The notes under the pieces: generated by a model
Told to the model about the DNA's origin: nothing
The model's input: the letters and a program-made list of their open reading frames with translations, nothing else
Databases searched by the model: none
Translations under genes and position numbers: made by a program
NCBI RefSeq assembly: GCF_000004195.4
Contig: NC_030683.2
Coordinates: 68,419,764 to 68,483,763 of the forward strand
DNA length: 64,000 nt
Reading direction: 5' to 3'
Origin: Xenopus tropicalis
Lineage: Eukaryota > Chordata > Amphibia > Anura > Pipidae
Shown: positions 43,095-54,224 of the stretch, piece after piece
Numbering within the stretch: the first letter of the stretch is position 1
How the letters are laid out: every line of letters starts with the position of its first letter

Positions 43095-43810
43095 TAGAAA
43101 TGTAGTGAACCTCACAAAAAAAGTTTGCGAACCTGTTCGCGAATTTCTGCCAAAAAGTGCGAACTCTTGCGAACTTTGCGAACCCCATAGACTTCAATGA
43201 GAAGGCGAACTTTAAAACCTAGAAAAGCCATTTCTGGCCAGAAAACTGATTTTAAAGTTGTTTAAAGGGTGCCACGACCTGGACAGGGGCATGCAGGAGG
43301 GGGATCAAGGGCAAAAATTTCTCTGAAAAATACGTTGTTGACACAGCGTTGCATTTTGTGCTGTAAAGGGCAGAAATCACACTACATTTCTAAACTTGTG
43401 TAATAAACTGCTTTTACAAGGACTATTGGGTTACAGCAGATGAGATCAGCAGGACAGCTGTCCCCAGCAGCTACATACAGAGCAGTAGAAAGTAGATTAC
43501 TAGTCAGCAAAGCTACCTAAACTGTCCCTCAAACCCCTGCACAGCTCTCTCCCTACGCTAACTCATCAAGCACACACAGGCAGAATGTAAAATGGCTGCT
43601 GGGCTTCAGTTTATATATGGAAGGGAGTGGTCCGGGGGTGGTCCAGGAGGGAGAGCTGCCTGATTGGCTGCCATGTATCTGCTGGCTCTGGGGTGAGAGG
43701 TCAAAATTTGGCTCCAGCTAAGGTGAACCCAAAATTGCAAACTTGCGAACTTGCGAACACCCGATGTTCGCGCGAATTAGTTCGCCGGCGAACAGTTTGC
43801 TACATCTCTA
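43095..43810. mobile_element. hAT-type element (TAGAAATGTAG family)
   Basis: TAGAAATGTAGTGAACC at the left and GAACAGTTTGCTACATCTCTA at the right are inverted ends, flanked by a perfect 8-bp duplication CTCTTAAC (43087-43094, 43811-43818). Subterminal parts hold GTTCGCGAATT / GCGAACTT repeats like the TAGTGATGAGCGAA family. The frame at 43627-43851 runs through the right end and is not a gene. Confidence 0.92.
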
Positions 43811-43818
43811 CTCTTAAC

Positions 43819-44944
43819 TACACAAACAGCTATAAATTGTTTATGTTTTAAAAATATTTAGTCAATACAACCTCCATAAGGAGAAAGTTCAACCTGGGAA
43901 AGAAACTGACAAGTTAACAAAATGAAGGATATATCCCAGACTGTGAAAACTGTTTGCAACAAAATTATACACTCACCTCCATTACATATTATAATTTAGC
44001 TAATGCTGTCAGTGTATCATGGGTAATAGTTTGTTATGGAAATGTATTGTAAAACACATAAGAGATACTGAAAGAACTTGTTACCCTATCTAACCTGTTT
44101 ATTTCATGTTTAATTAAAATGAGCAGATTTCAGTAATCCTCGAGATTGCCTTAGGCTTTTTCATCGTTCCTACTGTATTTACTTCTGTAACTTCACTAGA
44201 CCAGCAGGTCACCATTCTCCATGTAAATTAATAATGTTGCATATGGGCTTTGAGCTTTCTACCTCATATAAACTGTGAAGAAATGTAATAGTGAAAAGTG
44301 AATGTTATATTTTTAAAATATCTGTGAAAAACATCACTTTGATGCATTGCATACAGGCCTACAAAATATAAATAAAAAACAATAATTTTTGCCTTCACCA
44401 TTTTTTACCTAACTGGAGAGGCAAAGCTTGTTTGAAAGAATGTGTATTTTATATAAACTCAAGACATTTCTGGCATATTTATATAACCTACCCAACAGGG
44501 GCTTTTTAGCCATGGTGTGGCATTTTGTTAGTAATGCATGGCATTATACTTGTAATGTCATATGCACTGACTGAGCTGTGAGATTTTGTAAGATTACCCA
44601 CCAATCATTTTGAAAAACATAGGCTTACTGTGATAGGCAGCTTCTTTAGGTATCAGATCTCACTCATTTCTCATTGGACTGATGGCCAAATCTGGTAAAG
44701 TGCATTGTACTGCAAATACAATTTGTGGGACTTGCATAAACATAGAATACTTAGGAGCTTATTATTGCCCACTGCTGTGTGAGGTTGTATCTGGGGCTGA
44801 TTTACAAGCATTGCCTAGTTGGTTCACTTTTAAAAACGTGTTTTTTACCAAGCTGACAAAACCAAGAATGGAGAGTTGAACAAGCTTTGCTTGCCATGTC
44901 CTTAAATAAATTACCACAAACACATTGCTATGTAGAAACACATA
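43819..44944. other. Unique AT-rich non-coding DNA
   Basis: No gene is recognised. The 65-codon frame at 44682-44879 has no domain. Confidence 0.6.
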
Positions 44945-45484
44945 GGGGTTGATTCACTAAAGGACGATAAAATGAACGCTATTTATAGCATGCATTAAAA
45001 ATGTTATCGCTTCTTATTTTTTGCGACTTAACGCTTGATTCACTAAAAGGACAGGTGTCATAATTAAGATGCAATGTTCTTTGCATTATTTAACTCGCGA
45101 TGAGCGTTTTTCTTGCGTTAATTCCGGCCGCGTGCGTTATTTCCTGCTGTGTGCAATATATCTCGCCGCTTGCTATATTAGCGCACAATTTTACGCACGT
45201 AACCATTATTTTCGGAAAACTACTGTACTGAAAATGACCATTTCCCTGCAAACTGGAGGCTGCATCACTCTAGGGCCAACATATACTTGAAAAAATCCCA
45301 CTGCAAAGTCCATATTGTGTTGCCAAAATCTCACAAACCCCAAGTAGGTGTTAATATTCCCACAGACTAATGCAATATTTAGCGCATTTAACGCTTCATA
45401 TGTGTTTGTGAATCATGCGTTAGTATTATTTCTATGCGCGAATTAACGCAATGTGAGGTAAATAACGCATTGTGAATCGACCCC
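44945..45484 (+). mobile_element. PIF/Harbinger-like MITE
   Basis: GGGGTTGATTCACTAAAGGACGATAAAATG at the left and CATTGTGAATCGACCCC at the right are inverted ends, with ATA on both sides (44942-44944, 45485-45487), consistent with a 3-bp target duplication. A second copy is at 4402-4883 in reverse. The frame at 45069-45290 is a by-product. Confidence 0.82.
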
Positions 45485-45487
45485 ATA

Positions 45488-46397
45488 GAGGGGTACTCTT
45501 TGTAGTAGAAACATAAATGATGCTATAAAATCAACAAATGTAACAATGGCTCATGTTTTCCCTATCCTGGGTTCATCTCACCACTTCAGTGTTTCAGGTC
45601 CTCTACTAAACTTCTAGAAAAGGATCTCTCCAGAGCGATTCTAAATGTTAAATCTGTGTTTTTTTGTAATTTTTTTTAGGAAAGACCTGTCATATGTAGA
45701 AAAATTTACAAAAAAAATAATTAATTATGATTCGTTTTGCCTTTTTTATTAGGAATGCAGGTTTCTGCAATAGTTTCACATTCCTAAATGCAGAATCTGA
45801 ATCTTTCGCAGATGCTTTTCAAATGTGATGAGCTAAAGTATATTCATATTATGGTACTCAGTGACAAAACAGAGAGTTGACACTTTTAGCTGTAATGTAA
45901 TAACAGGACAGCCAATTCAGTCCAGTAATATATCATTTCCTTAATATGCTTGTACTATTGCATTACAAATCTGTTCTTCCCACTGTATATATTAATGCTT
46001 TTTCTCATTAGTCTGACCAAGGGCAAAGAGGACATCTCCAGTATTTAGGATTTATTTTACATCTTTGTTTTTTTTTTTTTAATTTAAACCAAAATGATTG
46101 TATTTAAACTTTAAGAAATCTGTCATGTACCTAAAAGGTGCAATCTTTTAAACTGAACAAACATTTCTCCAGTTTTATTTTTTGAAAACTATTTTGCCCT
46201 ACTCTTGTAACTCAGCTGATTGATTTGGCTAGGCTCTTAGGTCTTAGAGTTATGCACATAATGATTTTGCAGTTGCCTTTGATAACATGCAAATATTAAG
46301 CTGAATGTAACATTTAACAGAGAAACATAAAGAATCTGCTGCTGTGTAGGGAATTGATAGATGTAGAAACTGAGGGTTCCCTTGTCAAGGATTGTCA
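45488..46397. other. Unique AT-rich non-coding DNA
   Basis: No gene is recognised. A T run lies at 46069-46080. Confidence 0.6.
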
Positions 46398-46659
46398 CAT
46401 TAGAAAAAAGCAGAAATAGAGACTGCACTCAAACAAATTTTGGCTGGGGAGCTTACACCCTCCCAACGACAGGAGGGAGTGCCCCCCCGTAATGTTGATT
46501 CTTTGTGGTACACTGGCAGAATAAATGGGGTAAGCTCCCAAGCCAAAATTTGTTTGAGTGCAGTCTCTATTTCTTCTTTTTTCTATACATTGTTGGGCAT
46601 TGCCATACTTCTAGGAGACTTTGCAACACAGAAGATTGCCTAAGATGAGTGCATTAGAA
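46398..46659 (-). mobile_element. Hairpin-bearing insertion (family H, copy 2)
   Basis: CATTAGAA at 46398-46405 is repeated at 46652-46659. In reverse orientation the insert matches copy 1 (20698-20956): the tail TTAGGCAATCTTCTGTGTTGCAAAGTCTCCTAG.AGTATGGCAATGCCC, then hairpin arms GAAATAGAGACTGCACTCAAACAAATTTTGGCTGGGGAGCTTA. The loop differs from copy 1 (ACCCTCCCAACGACAGGAGGGAGTGCCCCCC). The frame at 46440-46643 is a by-product. Confidence 0.83.
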
Positions 46660-47454
46660 GGTATGTCTAGAACCGGGCAGTCAGCTAGGGGCCACATTGG
46701 TCAAGTGATAGTATACCACCTTCTTTCATGAGTAACTCTTTCACATCTCAGTAATACTTAACAATCAAAACTGTCCAAAATGCTATAATTTTGGCATTTA
46801 AATCTACAATTAAACGAAAAGGAGAAATATGCAGACATCTTTTCTGTTAATAATTACAATGGCCCATTCCTTGCAACCTATAGAAACCAAATATTTATAC
46901 ATGGTTCTTGAACTAGACCATTAAAATACTTTTTTTATAGGATGATTAGACTGGTATAACACAATACAAATATCAGTGACTGAGGCCCAAAGACTTTTTT
47001 ACACCCATTAAGCCAGTGGGGTTTTGTTATTTGTTTATTTCTTTAAAAATGCACTTTCTGCCAAGGGGCTTTGCATTGTCAGGAACCAACTGTGATTAAT
47101 TGAAGCACGCTGCCAGGGTACAGTTCTCACTCAGCAGCACAGATGATTGACTTTTTTACTACCTACAGTAGATGCTTCATGTATCTCTTTAGAGAAGGTA
47201 AATTAAATTGATGAAGACATTAACCCTGGACCTTGATTAACTGAAGTCAGGACATAATTCCATTGTCAGCTCTTTGTGGCCCTGGCCTAAACAGCTCTGT
47301 GTTGCTGTTTGTCTGTTATATACTGATGGAAAAGATTTATAGAAAGTGAGTTGGAGATGTGCTCAACAGTATGCTTGTGTTCTTGTGCTATTTTATATTG
47401 GTTTTCATATTGGGCTGCTTTCTATGACTTAAACTCAGACATAATAAAAGCATA
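46660..47454. other. Unique non-coding DNA, possibly constrained
   Basis: No gene is recognised. 47050-47300 is repeat-free, balanced in composition and contains TGATTAATTGAAGCAC and TTGATTAACTGAAGTC, homeodomain-like TTAATT/GATTAA motifs. Constraint is only a guess. Confidence 0.45.
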
Positions 47455-47535
47455 GGGCAGATACAGTATGGCACACACAGGCAACTAAGGGCAGGCAGAG
47501 TATGGCACACACAAGCAGCTAAGGGCAGGCAGAGT
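47455..47535. repeat. Short copy of the GCATAGGGCAGGCAGAGTATGGCACACACA minisatellite
   Basis: Two and a half units of about 34 bp match the larger array at 51025-51375. They lie outside any complete element that I can see. Confidence 0.85.
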
Positions 47536-47638
47536 AGGAGCATGGGGTATTTGCTCTGCACTGTGTACAATTGGTTATTTTTGTATTTTTGTTCTGTACT
47601 ATGCTGCTTAGTTTACTTAAGGACAATGCTTGCTAACC

Positions 47639-47639
<1 letters not shown>

Positions 47640-47722
<83 letters not shown>
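47640..47722. repeat. (TA)n microsatellite, 83 bp
   Basis: Over 40 alternating TA units with a single AA interruption near 47651. Confidence 0.97.
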
Positions 47723-47724
<2 letters not shown>

Positions 47725-49568
47725 CTTAGCCGCTAGCCTGCTCGGAGTAGCTAAGAACTAGTGTGGGTAGAAGTTGTTATAAATTATAAATTATATTATT
47801 CCTGGTATCACTGTTATAAATATGGACTGTTGCTCAGACGTGACATTACAAGAACCTTCATCATCTATTCTAAAATGTATTTCTCATTGGCTCCTGGGAT
47901 ACACAGACACATTTTCTATATAATCTGAAACCTGGTACACAATTCTTGTAGTCACTCAAGAGAAGGGAGATGTTCTGTTTTCTGATTCCTTCTTTAGTTT
48001 CAAATCTGGAAATAACAGCAGTCAAAATTGCTTTTTTTTCCATTTTGTGTGAATTTCACGCTCAGTCAAGGAGCAGATTGAAAAACACGTACTGCTAGAG
48101 ACCTGAAGGGAAGATCTGCTGAACACTGCTGCTCTTCTATTGAAAAAAATGTGGTGGATCAGCTTGGTACATTTATACTAAAAAAAAGATATGAGGCTTC
48201 AGTTAACCATTTACAGATAAAGTAATATGTGTTATCTTAATATGACATAGGTATATCTGCTAATTGGACAGTTCTTTACTGGATGTAGGCACAGACAGAC
48301 TGGACAGATTCTTATAGCACATCACTTTTTCTTCACTTGTTGGGTTTAAAAGTGAAATGACATTCTATTCACACAAAAAGAAAAAACAGCATGATTTTAC
48401 AGTTTTACAGTTTAGTCGTGTCCTACATACATTAGGAAATGTCACTGTTAACCTACAAAAGTATAGCATTTTTTATAAAGGGAAATTAAAGGTGTGGACA
48501 CTCCCCTGAGCTAGTTTTCTTTAGCTATATTTAAGAGAAAAAAGAGTCTTTAAAGGTCCAAAAGTCCAGGGGTTAATTCTTTATGCAGAAGTCCTCTCCT
48601 ATCAGAAACATCCTGCATGGGTTGCCCTTAATCCACTAAGGTGTCATGGCAATGTGCTGGGTACTAAGCAGCAAGCCAAAGCATAACACTTGAGTCTGAA
48701 ACCCTGTATTGTAATCACCATTGTAACTTACTGAGAGTATCATATTTCTGTCTGACACAGTACCAAGACAAGGAATCCTGCACAGGGTCATATATTCTAT
48801 ATAGGGCCACAGAAATACAAACCACAAAATATTAATCTTTACATCACACTAAAAGTAAACTCGAAGGTGAACAATCCGTTTACGTCTCATTTACGTTTCC
48901 AGCAAAAGCTTTATTCTGTGTTGCTGCGTTCAGACTAAAGTTCATATTTCATTTATTTACATATTTTATAAGGTCACTGATTTAGTTTCTCTGCCTTAAA
49001 GTTTTTGTATCCTGTATGGTCATGGCTAAAAAATCATAAATCTCATCAAGCAGCTGTGTAAGCCATGTAAAATAACCTTTTAACTAAAAAGTTGTTTTTT
49101 GTGAAAAAAAGCACCTTCAGGCAAGATTTTAACAAAGCGCTATGAGCAATTCAAATCCACTGTACAATATCCGCAGGACAATATTACACCAAAATGTTGG
49201 GGGTTGCCATAGCAATCATAAAGAAGTTTCTTATATAAAAAAAAACACCAAAATTGATAGGCTCAACTAATAAATATTCTAATAGTGTACATCATCCACA
49301 TACTGTAAAATAATAAATATAACTGGCACCTTTTTGCATCATACCATACTGACTGCCTATAGTGCTCCCTCAGTAAACTTGCTGGACAGATACTGTGCAA
49401 ATATTATAGATGGAAATCTTATTATAGATGGACCTTTTCAAACCACTGGTCTTCATTATTTATTTAGAATGCTTTTTGAAGTATTTGTTTTTTTGTTGTA
49501 AACTACCCCTCATTCTGATGCCTTATTTTCCTACATCAACCTAGATCAACCCAGATTAAACACAATAC
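47723..49568. other. Unique non-coding DNA
   Basis: No gene or recognised repeat. The 63-codon minus frame at 48636-48827 has no domain. Confidence 0.6.
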
Positions 49569-50504
49569 TTAGAAAGGGAAGTTTGAGAACAAACTTCATG
49601 TTGATTTGAAGTCACTGAATGAAATCTGATCTGTTGTTGGCTTCACCATTTTTTCTAACCTTGGACCACAGTTATATAGTAAAAATCACTGTGCAAAGTT
49701 TGGGGACCCTAGGGCCCTAAAACTAGGGACCCTAGTTTTAATAGTGTCTACAACCCTGGAATTAATACTCAAAAATGGCATCAGTTTAAATATAAACCAA
49801 TGGAATTTAATGGGCGGAAATGGATTGGCTGTTGGTGGGTCTGCCCACTTTTTTTTTAACCCTGAATATGTAGTCAGCCAGTGACTGACTGTGCAAAGTT
49901 TGGGAACCCTGACATATATAGTGTGAGAAAGGCAGCATTTTAAATTTAAACAAAAAAAAAATTCAATAGGTGAAGTCTGATTGATCTATCTGATTGGCTG
50001 TTGTTTGCCCCCATCCACTTTTCTAAACTTGGAACGTAGTCACCCAGTAACTGCCTGCAAAGGTGGCATCAAACCAATAAAATTTAATAGGTAAAATCTG
50101 ATTGTCTGCTGGTGGCTCCGCCCACTTTTTAAAACCAAAAAGTGCAGTTCTCTAGTGACCAACTGTGAAAAGTTTGGGGATCCTGGTGTTAATTCTGTGA
50201 GAATGGCAGCAGGTTGAATTTCTGCCAAGTCAATAGGTAAAATCTGATTGGCTGTTCACAGCTCCACCCACTTTTGGGCATCAAACAATTATCATATTTT
50301 CATTCAGGCTGACCCCATGACTATTTTCATTCAGGCTGACTTCTTCCGCTATAGGGCGAAGAAGTGTGGAGAGTTTGGGTGTTGTACCCCTAAAACTGTA
50401 GGAGAAGTAGCGTTTAAAAAATGGGGGGCGCTAAGAATAATAATAAGAAGCGGAGGAATAAGCCAAAGTCGAAGAACAGTATGTTGGGTTTTTCAACCCA
50501 ACAT
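49569..50504 (-). mobile_element. Helitron-like element with satellite units (copy 2)
   Basis: On the minus strand it ends with the hairpin GAAGTTTG-TTCT-CAAACTTC (49578-49597), then CCTTTCTAA, so CTAA at the 3' terminus (CTRR). The other end carries GCGCCCCCCATTTTTTAAACGC, TTCTTCGACTTTGGCTTATTCC and a terminal palindrome ATGTTGGGTT-TTTC-AACCCAACAT (50481-50504). Between them are about five of the satellite units seen in copy 1. There is no coding capacity; the frame at 50248-50544 is a by-product. Confidence 0.78.
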
Positions 50505-50708
50505 AATTACTCTTACAAATATAGCACTTCAAATGATTTATTAATATGTAAAATTAACTGCCCAGGTTTTATATAGAAACAAAAGAATTCTCAGCTCACA
50601 TGCCCAGCCAATCTCAAAATTCATATTCTGCAATTTTTGTTCATAAAACTGAATTGCTGACTATTGATGTTTTTTGGAGTTTTGTATATGCACTAGAACT
50701 GTGTGGTC

Positions 50709-51696
50709 CAACTTCTGTGGTACAGAGGGCCGGAATTTTTCTGGCCCTCATGGTGGAGAGCCCAAAAATGGAAGTCAGTTTTGACTACTCCACCTTTTTA
50801 AACCACACCCACTTCAACCCACACCCATGTTATCACAAGAGCTTTTAAGACTATACCCACATTAATGGTGGTAGGGCAGCAAAAACTCAAATGGTTTGTG
50901 CTTCCTGTAGGGATATCACTCTTCATTCGTACGTGAAACAATTATTTCATTAAGAAGACATACACTTAATTACATATGCCTCCTCCCCTGTGGATAGCAC
51001 AGAAACCCTAAACATATAAGCATACGGCAGGCAGAGTATGGAACGCACAGCCAGCATAGGGCAGGCAAAGTATGGCAAACACAGGCAGCATATAGGGCAG
51101 GCAGAGTGTGACACACACAGGCAAGGTAGGGCAGGCAGAGTATGGCACATACAGGCAAAATAGGCCAGGCAGAGCATGGCACACACAGGGAGCAAAGGGC
51201 AGGCAGAGAATGGCACACACAAGGAGCATAGGGCAGGCAGAGCATGGCAGACACAGGGAGCATAGGGCAGTCAGAGCATGGCACATACAGGCAGCATAGG
51301 GCAGGCAGGGTATGGCACAAACAGCCAGCATAGGGCAGGCAGAACATGGCCCACACAAGCAGCATAGGGCAGGCAGTACATACAGTGACACAATGCTGAC
51401 TCTGCTCCTACAGTCTGAGGTATGAACATCTAAACAATGTGGGTGTTTACAGTCTGAGCCTGAGGTGTGAACAATGCAGGGAGTGAACAATGCAGTAATT
51501 AAAGGGAGTGAACAGTACATGGGATTACATGTTTAAACAATACAGGGGGATTACAGCCTGAATCTGAGGTGTGAACCATACAGGGGGCCAGTTAATCTCA
51601 GTACTGATACCATTTAAAGTTACACAAAGGTAAGCAATCACAGCAGCCAGACAGGTGGGGGGGGCCACACAGAGGGGGCGGTGGTCCACCAGTGAG
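50709..51696. mobile_element. hAT-type element with internal minisatellite
   Basis: The left part CTGTGTGGTCCAACTTCTGTGGTACAGAGGGCCGGAATTTTTCTGGCCC and the right part GGGGGCCACACAGAGGGGGCGGTGGTCCACCAGTGAG are related inverted ends. The 8-bp CACTAGAA flanks both sides (50701-50708, 51697-51704), inside a 10-bp identity GCACTAGAAC. There is no transposase. Minus frames at 50950-51520 (CLPYA-CVCHTLPA repeats) come from the array. Confidence 0.85.
51025..51375. repeat. 30-33-bp minisatellite, about 11 units
   Basis: Units are of the form GCATAGGGCAGGCAGAGTATGGCACACACAGGCA, with small changes and no unique spacers. It sits inside the hAT element. A stub of the same unit occurs at 47455. Confidence 0.95.
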
Positions 51697-51714
51697 CACT
51701 AGAACATACACTTA

Positions 51715-52051
51715 GGGGCACATTTACTAATCCACGAACATCCGAAAGCGTGTGAAAGCGTTTTTTTCATAATGATCTGTATTTTTGTAATTTTTTTCGC
51801 CGCCGTCACGACTTGTTCGCAAATTGTCACGACTTTTTCACCGCAATCGCGAAAAATTCGGATTGTTTTTCTGCCGTTTACTATAGCGCAATACGAAAAA
51901 AAATCGCAACGGCGCCAAAAAAATCGCACAAAATACGATAAAGTCGTGACGACAAATACGAAACAATCGCGGCGGCAACAAAAAAATTGCAACATTTTTG
52001 TTTGCAATCCGTTTTTTCCCATTCGGATTCGAGGATTAGTAAATGTGCCCC
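51715..52051. mobile_element. PIF/Harbinger-like MITE (GGGGCACATTTACTAA family)
   Basis: GGGGCACATTTACTAATCC at the left and GGATTAGTAAATGTGCCCC at the right are perfect inverted ends, with TTA on both sides (51712-51714, 52052-52054): a 3-bp TWA duplication typical of PIF/Harbinger. The interior is a palindrome-rich series of TTTTTCGC / GCGAAAAA / GTCGTGACG modules. Frames at 51699-52136 are by-products. Confidence 0.9.
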
Positions 52052-52054
52052 TTA

Positions 52055-52744
52055 GATTTATGGAATTATTGAAATGAATTGCACTGCCTGTTGTTTCATA
52101 ATCATGCTTACTAGGGCAAGGTTCTAGGGATACCAAAAATCATCAGCCAGTAGGTATGAGATACTCATGAATATGTACATGGTGACCTTTAGTCATCTAA
52201 ATGATAACCTAATCACTCAGCCCTGTAGAAGAAAGCAAAATAAAAGTATTTAAGCATGGGTTACAGGTTCTGCTGGGAACAAGAGGAATGTTTGCAGGGA
52301 TGATATCAGATATCAGAGAATAGCAGGAAATATCGAGTTAGGGACTAACACATATTCTAAGCAAGTATATAGGGACACATTATCATCCCACTTCTCTCTT
52401 CCAAGATTAGTGATAAAAATGTGGAAGAATGAAATGAGAGCTAAGCATATAATAAACACTGCAGTTCTTTTAATTTCTTTACAACAAGCTTTTCACTTTA
52501 CTACTTAGAAGCAATTTTAAAGCTGCAAGAAAAAAAATAGCTGTGACATTGTATTACATCGTACTGGTGGCATTTTATGGCTTCTACTATTTTCAGCAAG
52601 AATACATGAAAAGCATAAATACTGGGATCATTAATGTCAGCTTGACAACAATGATTGTGGCAACAATGTGTGGACAACTTTTGTGTGGGAAAAGGGATTT
52701 GCCAAACAAACTTTTATGGGAACTTTAAAATCCAAAGAATTTAT
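52055..52744. other. Unique non-coding DNA
   Basis: No gene or recognised repeat. Confidence 0.6.
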
Positions 52745-53085
52745 TTAAAGGGGAGCTATCTTAAAAATGAAAATGTAATGTGAGCTTCATCTCTTGGAAA
52801 TAAGACTTTTTAAAATAAGCAAGGTAATCTATATTACCCTCTTTTTAGCAATATAGGTCTTTTTATTCCCTCTTCATGCAGCAGTCGGAGTCAGATTTTG
52901 ATTGACACTTAACTGAAAGACAGTAAGTTGTAAGACATTGTACAGGCAAAGGTAGCATATACGAACAATATAGAGGAGCTGTCAATCAAACTGTGTTTTC
53001 TGCATGAAGAAAAAATTAAGAGACCGATTGTTCAATTTACTATACTGTATATTACATTTTCATTTTCACAACAGTTCCCCTTTAA
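52745..53085. mobile_element. T2-type MITE
   Basis: TTAAAGGGGAGCTATCTTAAAAATGAAAATGTAATGTG at the left pairs with ATTACATTTTCATTTTCACAACAGTTCCCCTTTAA at the right; the target site is TTAA. Inner arms TTTTATTCCCTCTTCATGCAG and CTGCATGAAGAAAAAATTAAG and GATTGACA / TGTCAATC also pair. Confidence 0.93.
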
Positions 53086-54094
53086 TAAGCTTTGCACTTA
53101 GCAGATTGGTAGTCCAATGATGAAAAAAAGTAACGGATTAGATAAGCAAACTCATTAGCTAATAGAATTGTTCTTTTGAGTGAGGCAGATATACAGTACA
53201 GTAAAGTTTTCTAGGCTTGGAGTAAATATTCTCACTAATTCAGCAATAGCACCATAACGTTGCTACTCTAGATATAATAAAGTGACCAGACCTTCCCTTT
53301 AACAGGAAACACTGATGAAAAATGGGTCATGCATTGATTCTAGTACACAGCCTTCCATTGCACATTTTTCAAACATTTCCCAAGTTAAAGGGGACATCTG
53401 GTCACCTTAAAGACAAGGCTGGAAAAGCCAGTAACTCATTTATCGTTAAGACAAGTGTGGTATTTAAAGAACGTATTGTGGAAATGGATGATCTCCTGTA
53501 CTGTATGGAATATCTAATATTCCACAGTGACTGACAGTTCTGCAACCTTTAAAACATTGCCATATATATAGCAAATCTTAGGTTGCTGTTCATCTTTATA
53601 AAATGAAAAGATGATCTTTCTTTCTCTACTCCCTACACACACACACATGCATGCTTATAATAGAAAAGACCCATGAATATGTAAAATATATTCATATTTA
53701 TATTCTCATTAACAGTGCTCAGTTATAATGCATAGCAATGTCATATGTAATATGATTCACTGAAACTTGTGTATTAGTATATTACTTTGTAGAAGTCACC
53801 TCTACACAGTCAATTATATCATTATTATGTGCTGAAATATATTATATAAGGTATTATTTATCTTTTTCAAATAATATGTTGGGTGTTTGCTACAATCATC
53901 TCTACCAAGGTAGTAAATATGGCAATACTGAAATTTATGACTACTGGCCCTAAAAGACTGGCAGTTTAAATAAAGTTTAAATATATTAAGGATAATGTAC
54001 CAGATGGCTAATTGTTCTTGCATTCTCCTCCCATTGTAACATGATGTTACTTTGGGTTTGTTTTTCTGATTGGTTATAATGGCACCGTCTAGCT
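53086..54094. other. Unique non-coding DNA
   Basis: No gene is recognised. A short (CA)n lies at 53635-53648. Frames at 53322-53534 and 53814-54119 (-) have no domains. Confidence 0.6.
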
Positions 54095-54224
54095 TTGACG
54101 CAAAGCACGAAAAAGTCACGTAAATTAACGAAAATATTGTTGAAAATATGCAAAGTTCTATAAATTAGAAAAAATATGAATTTTTCCCTTTCTGACCCAA
54201 TCGTTCATTGATAAATGTGCCCCC
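54095..54224. mobile_element. Fragment of a GGGGCACATTTA-type MITE
   Basis: The right end TTGATAAATGTGCCCCC and internal GACGCAAAGCACGAAAAAGTCACG are like the 51715 family; the left half is missing. Confidence 0.6.

Noticed and set aside
51025..51375. CRISPR-like direct repeats
   Set aside because: The units are contiguous minisatellite repeats without unique spacers, in a vertebrate genome and inside a transposon.
50950..51520. Cys/Leu/Pro repeat protein (CLPYA-CVCHTLPA) on the minus strand
   Set aside because: It is the translation of a 30-33-bp minisatellite, readable in more than one frame.
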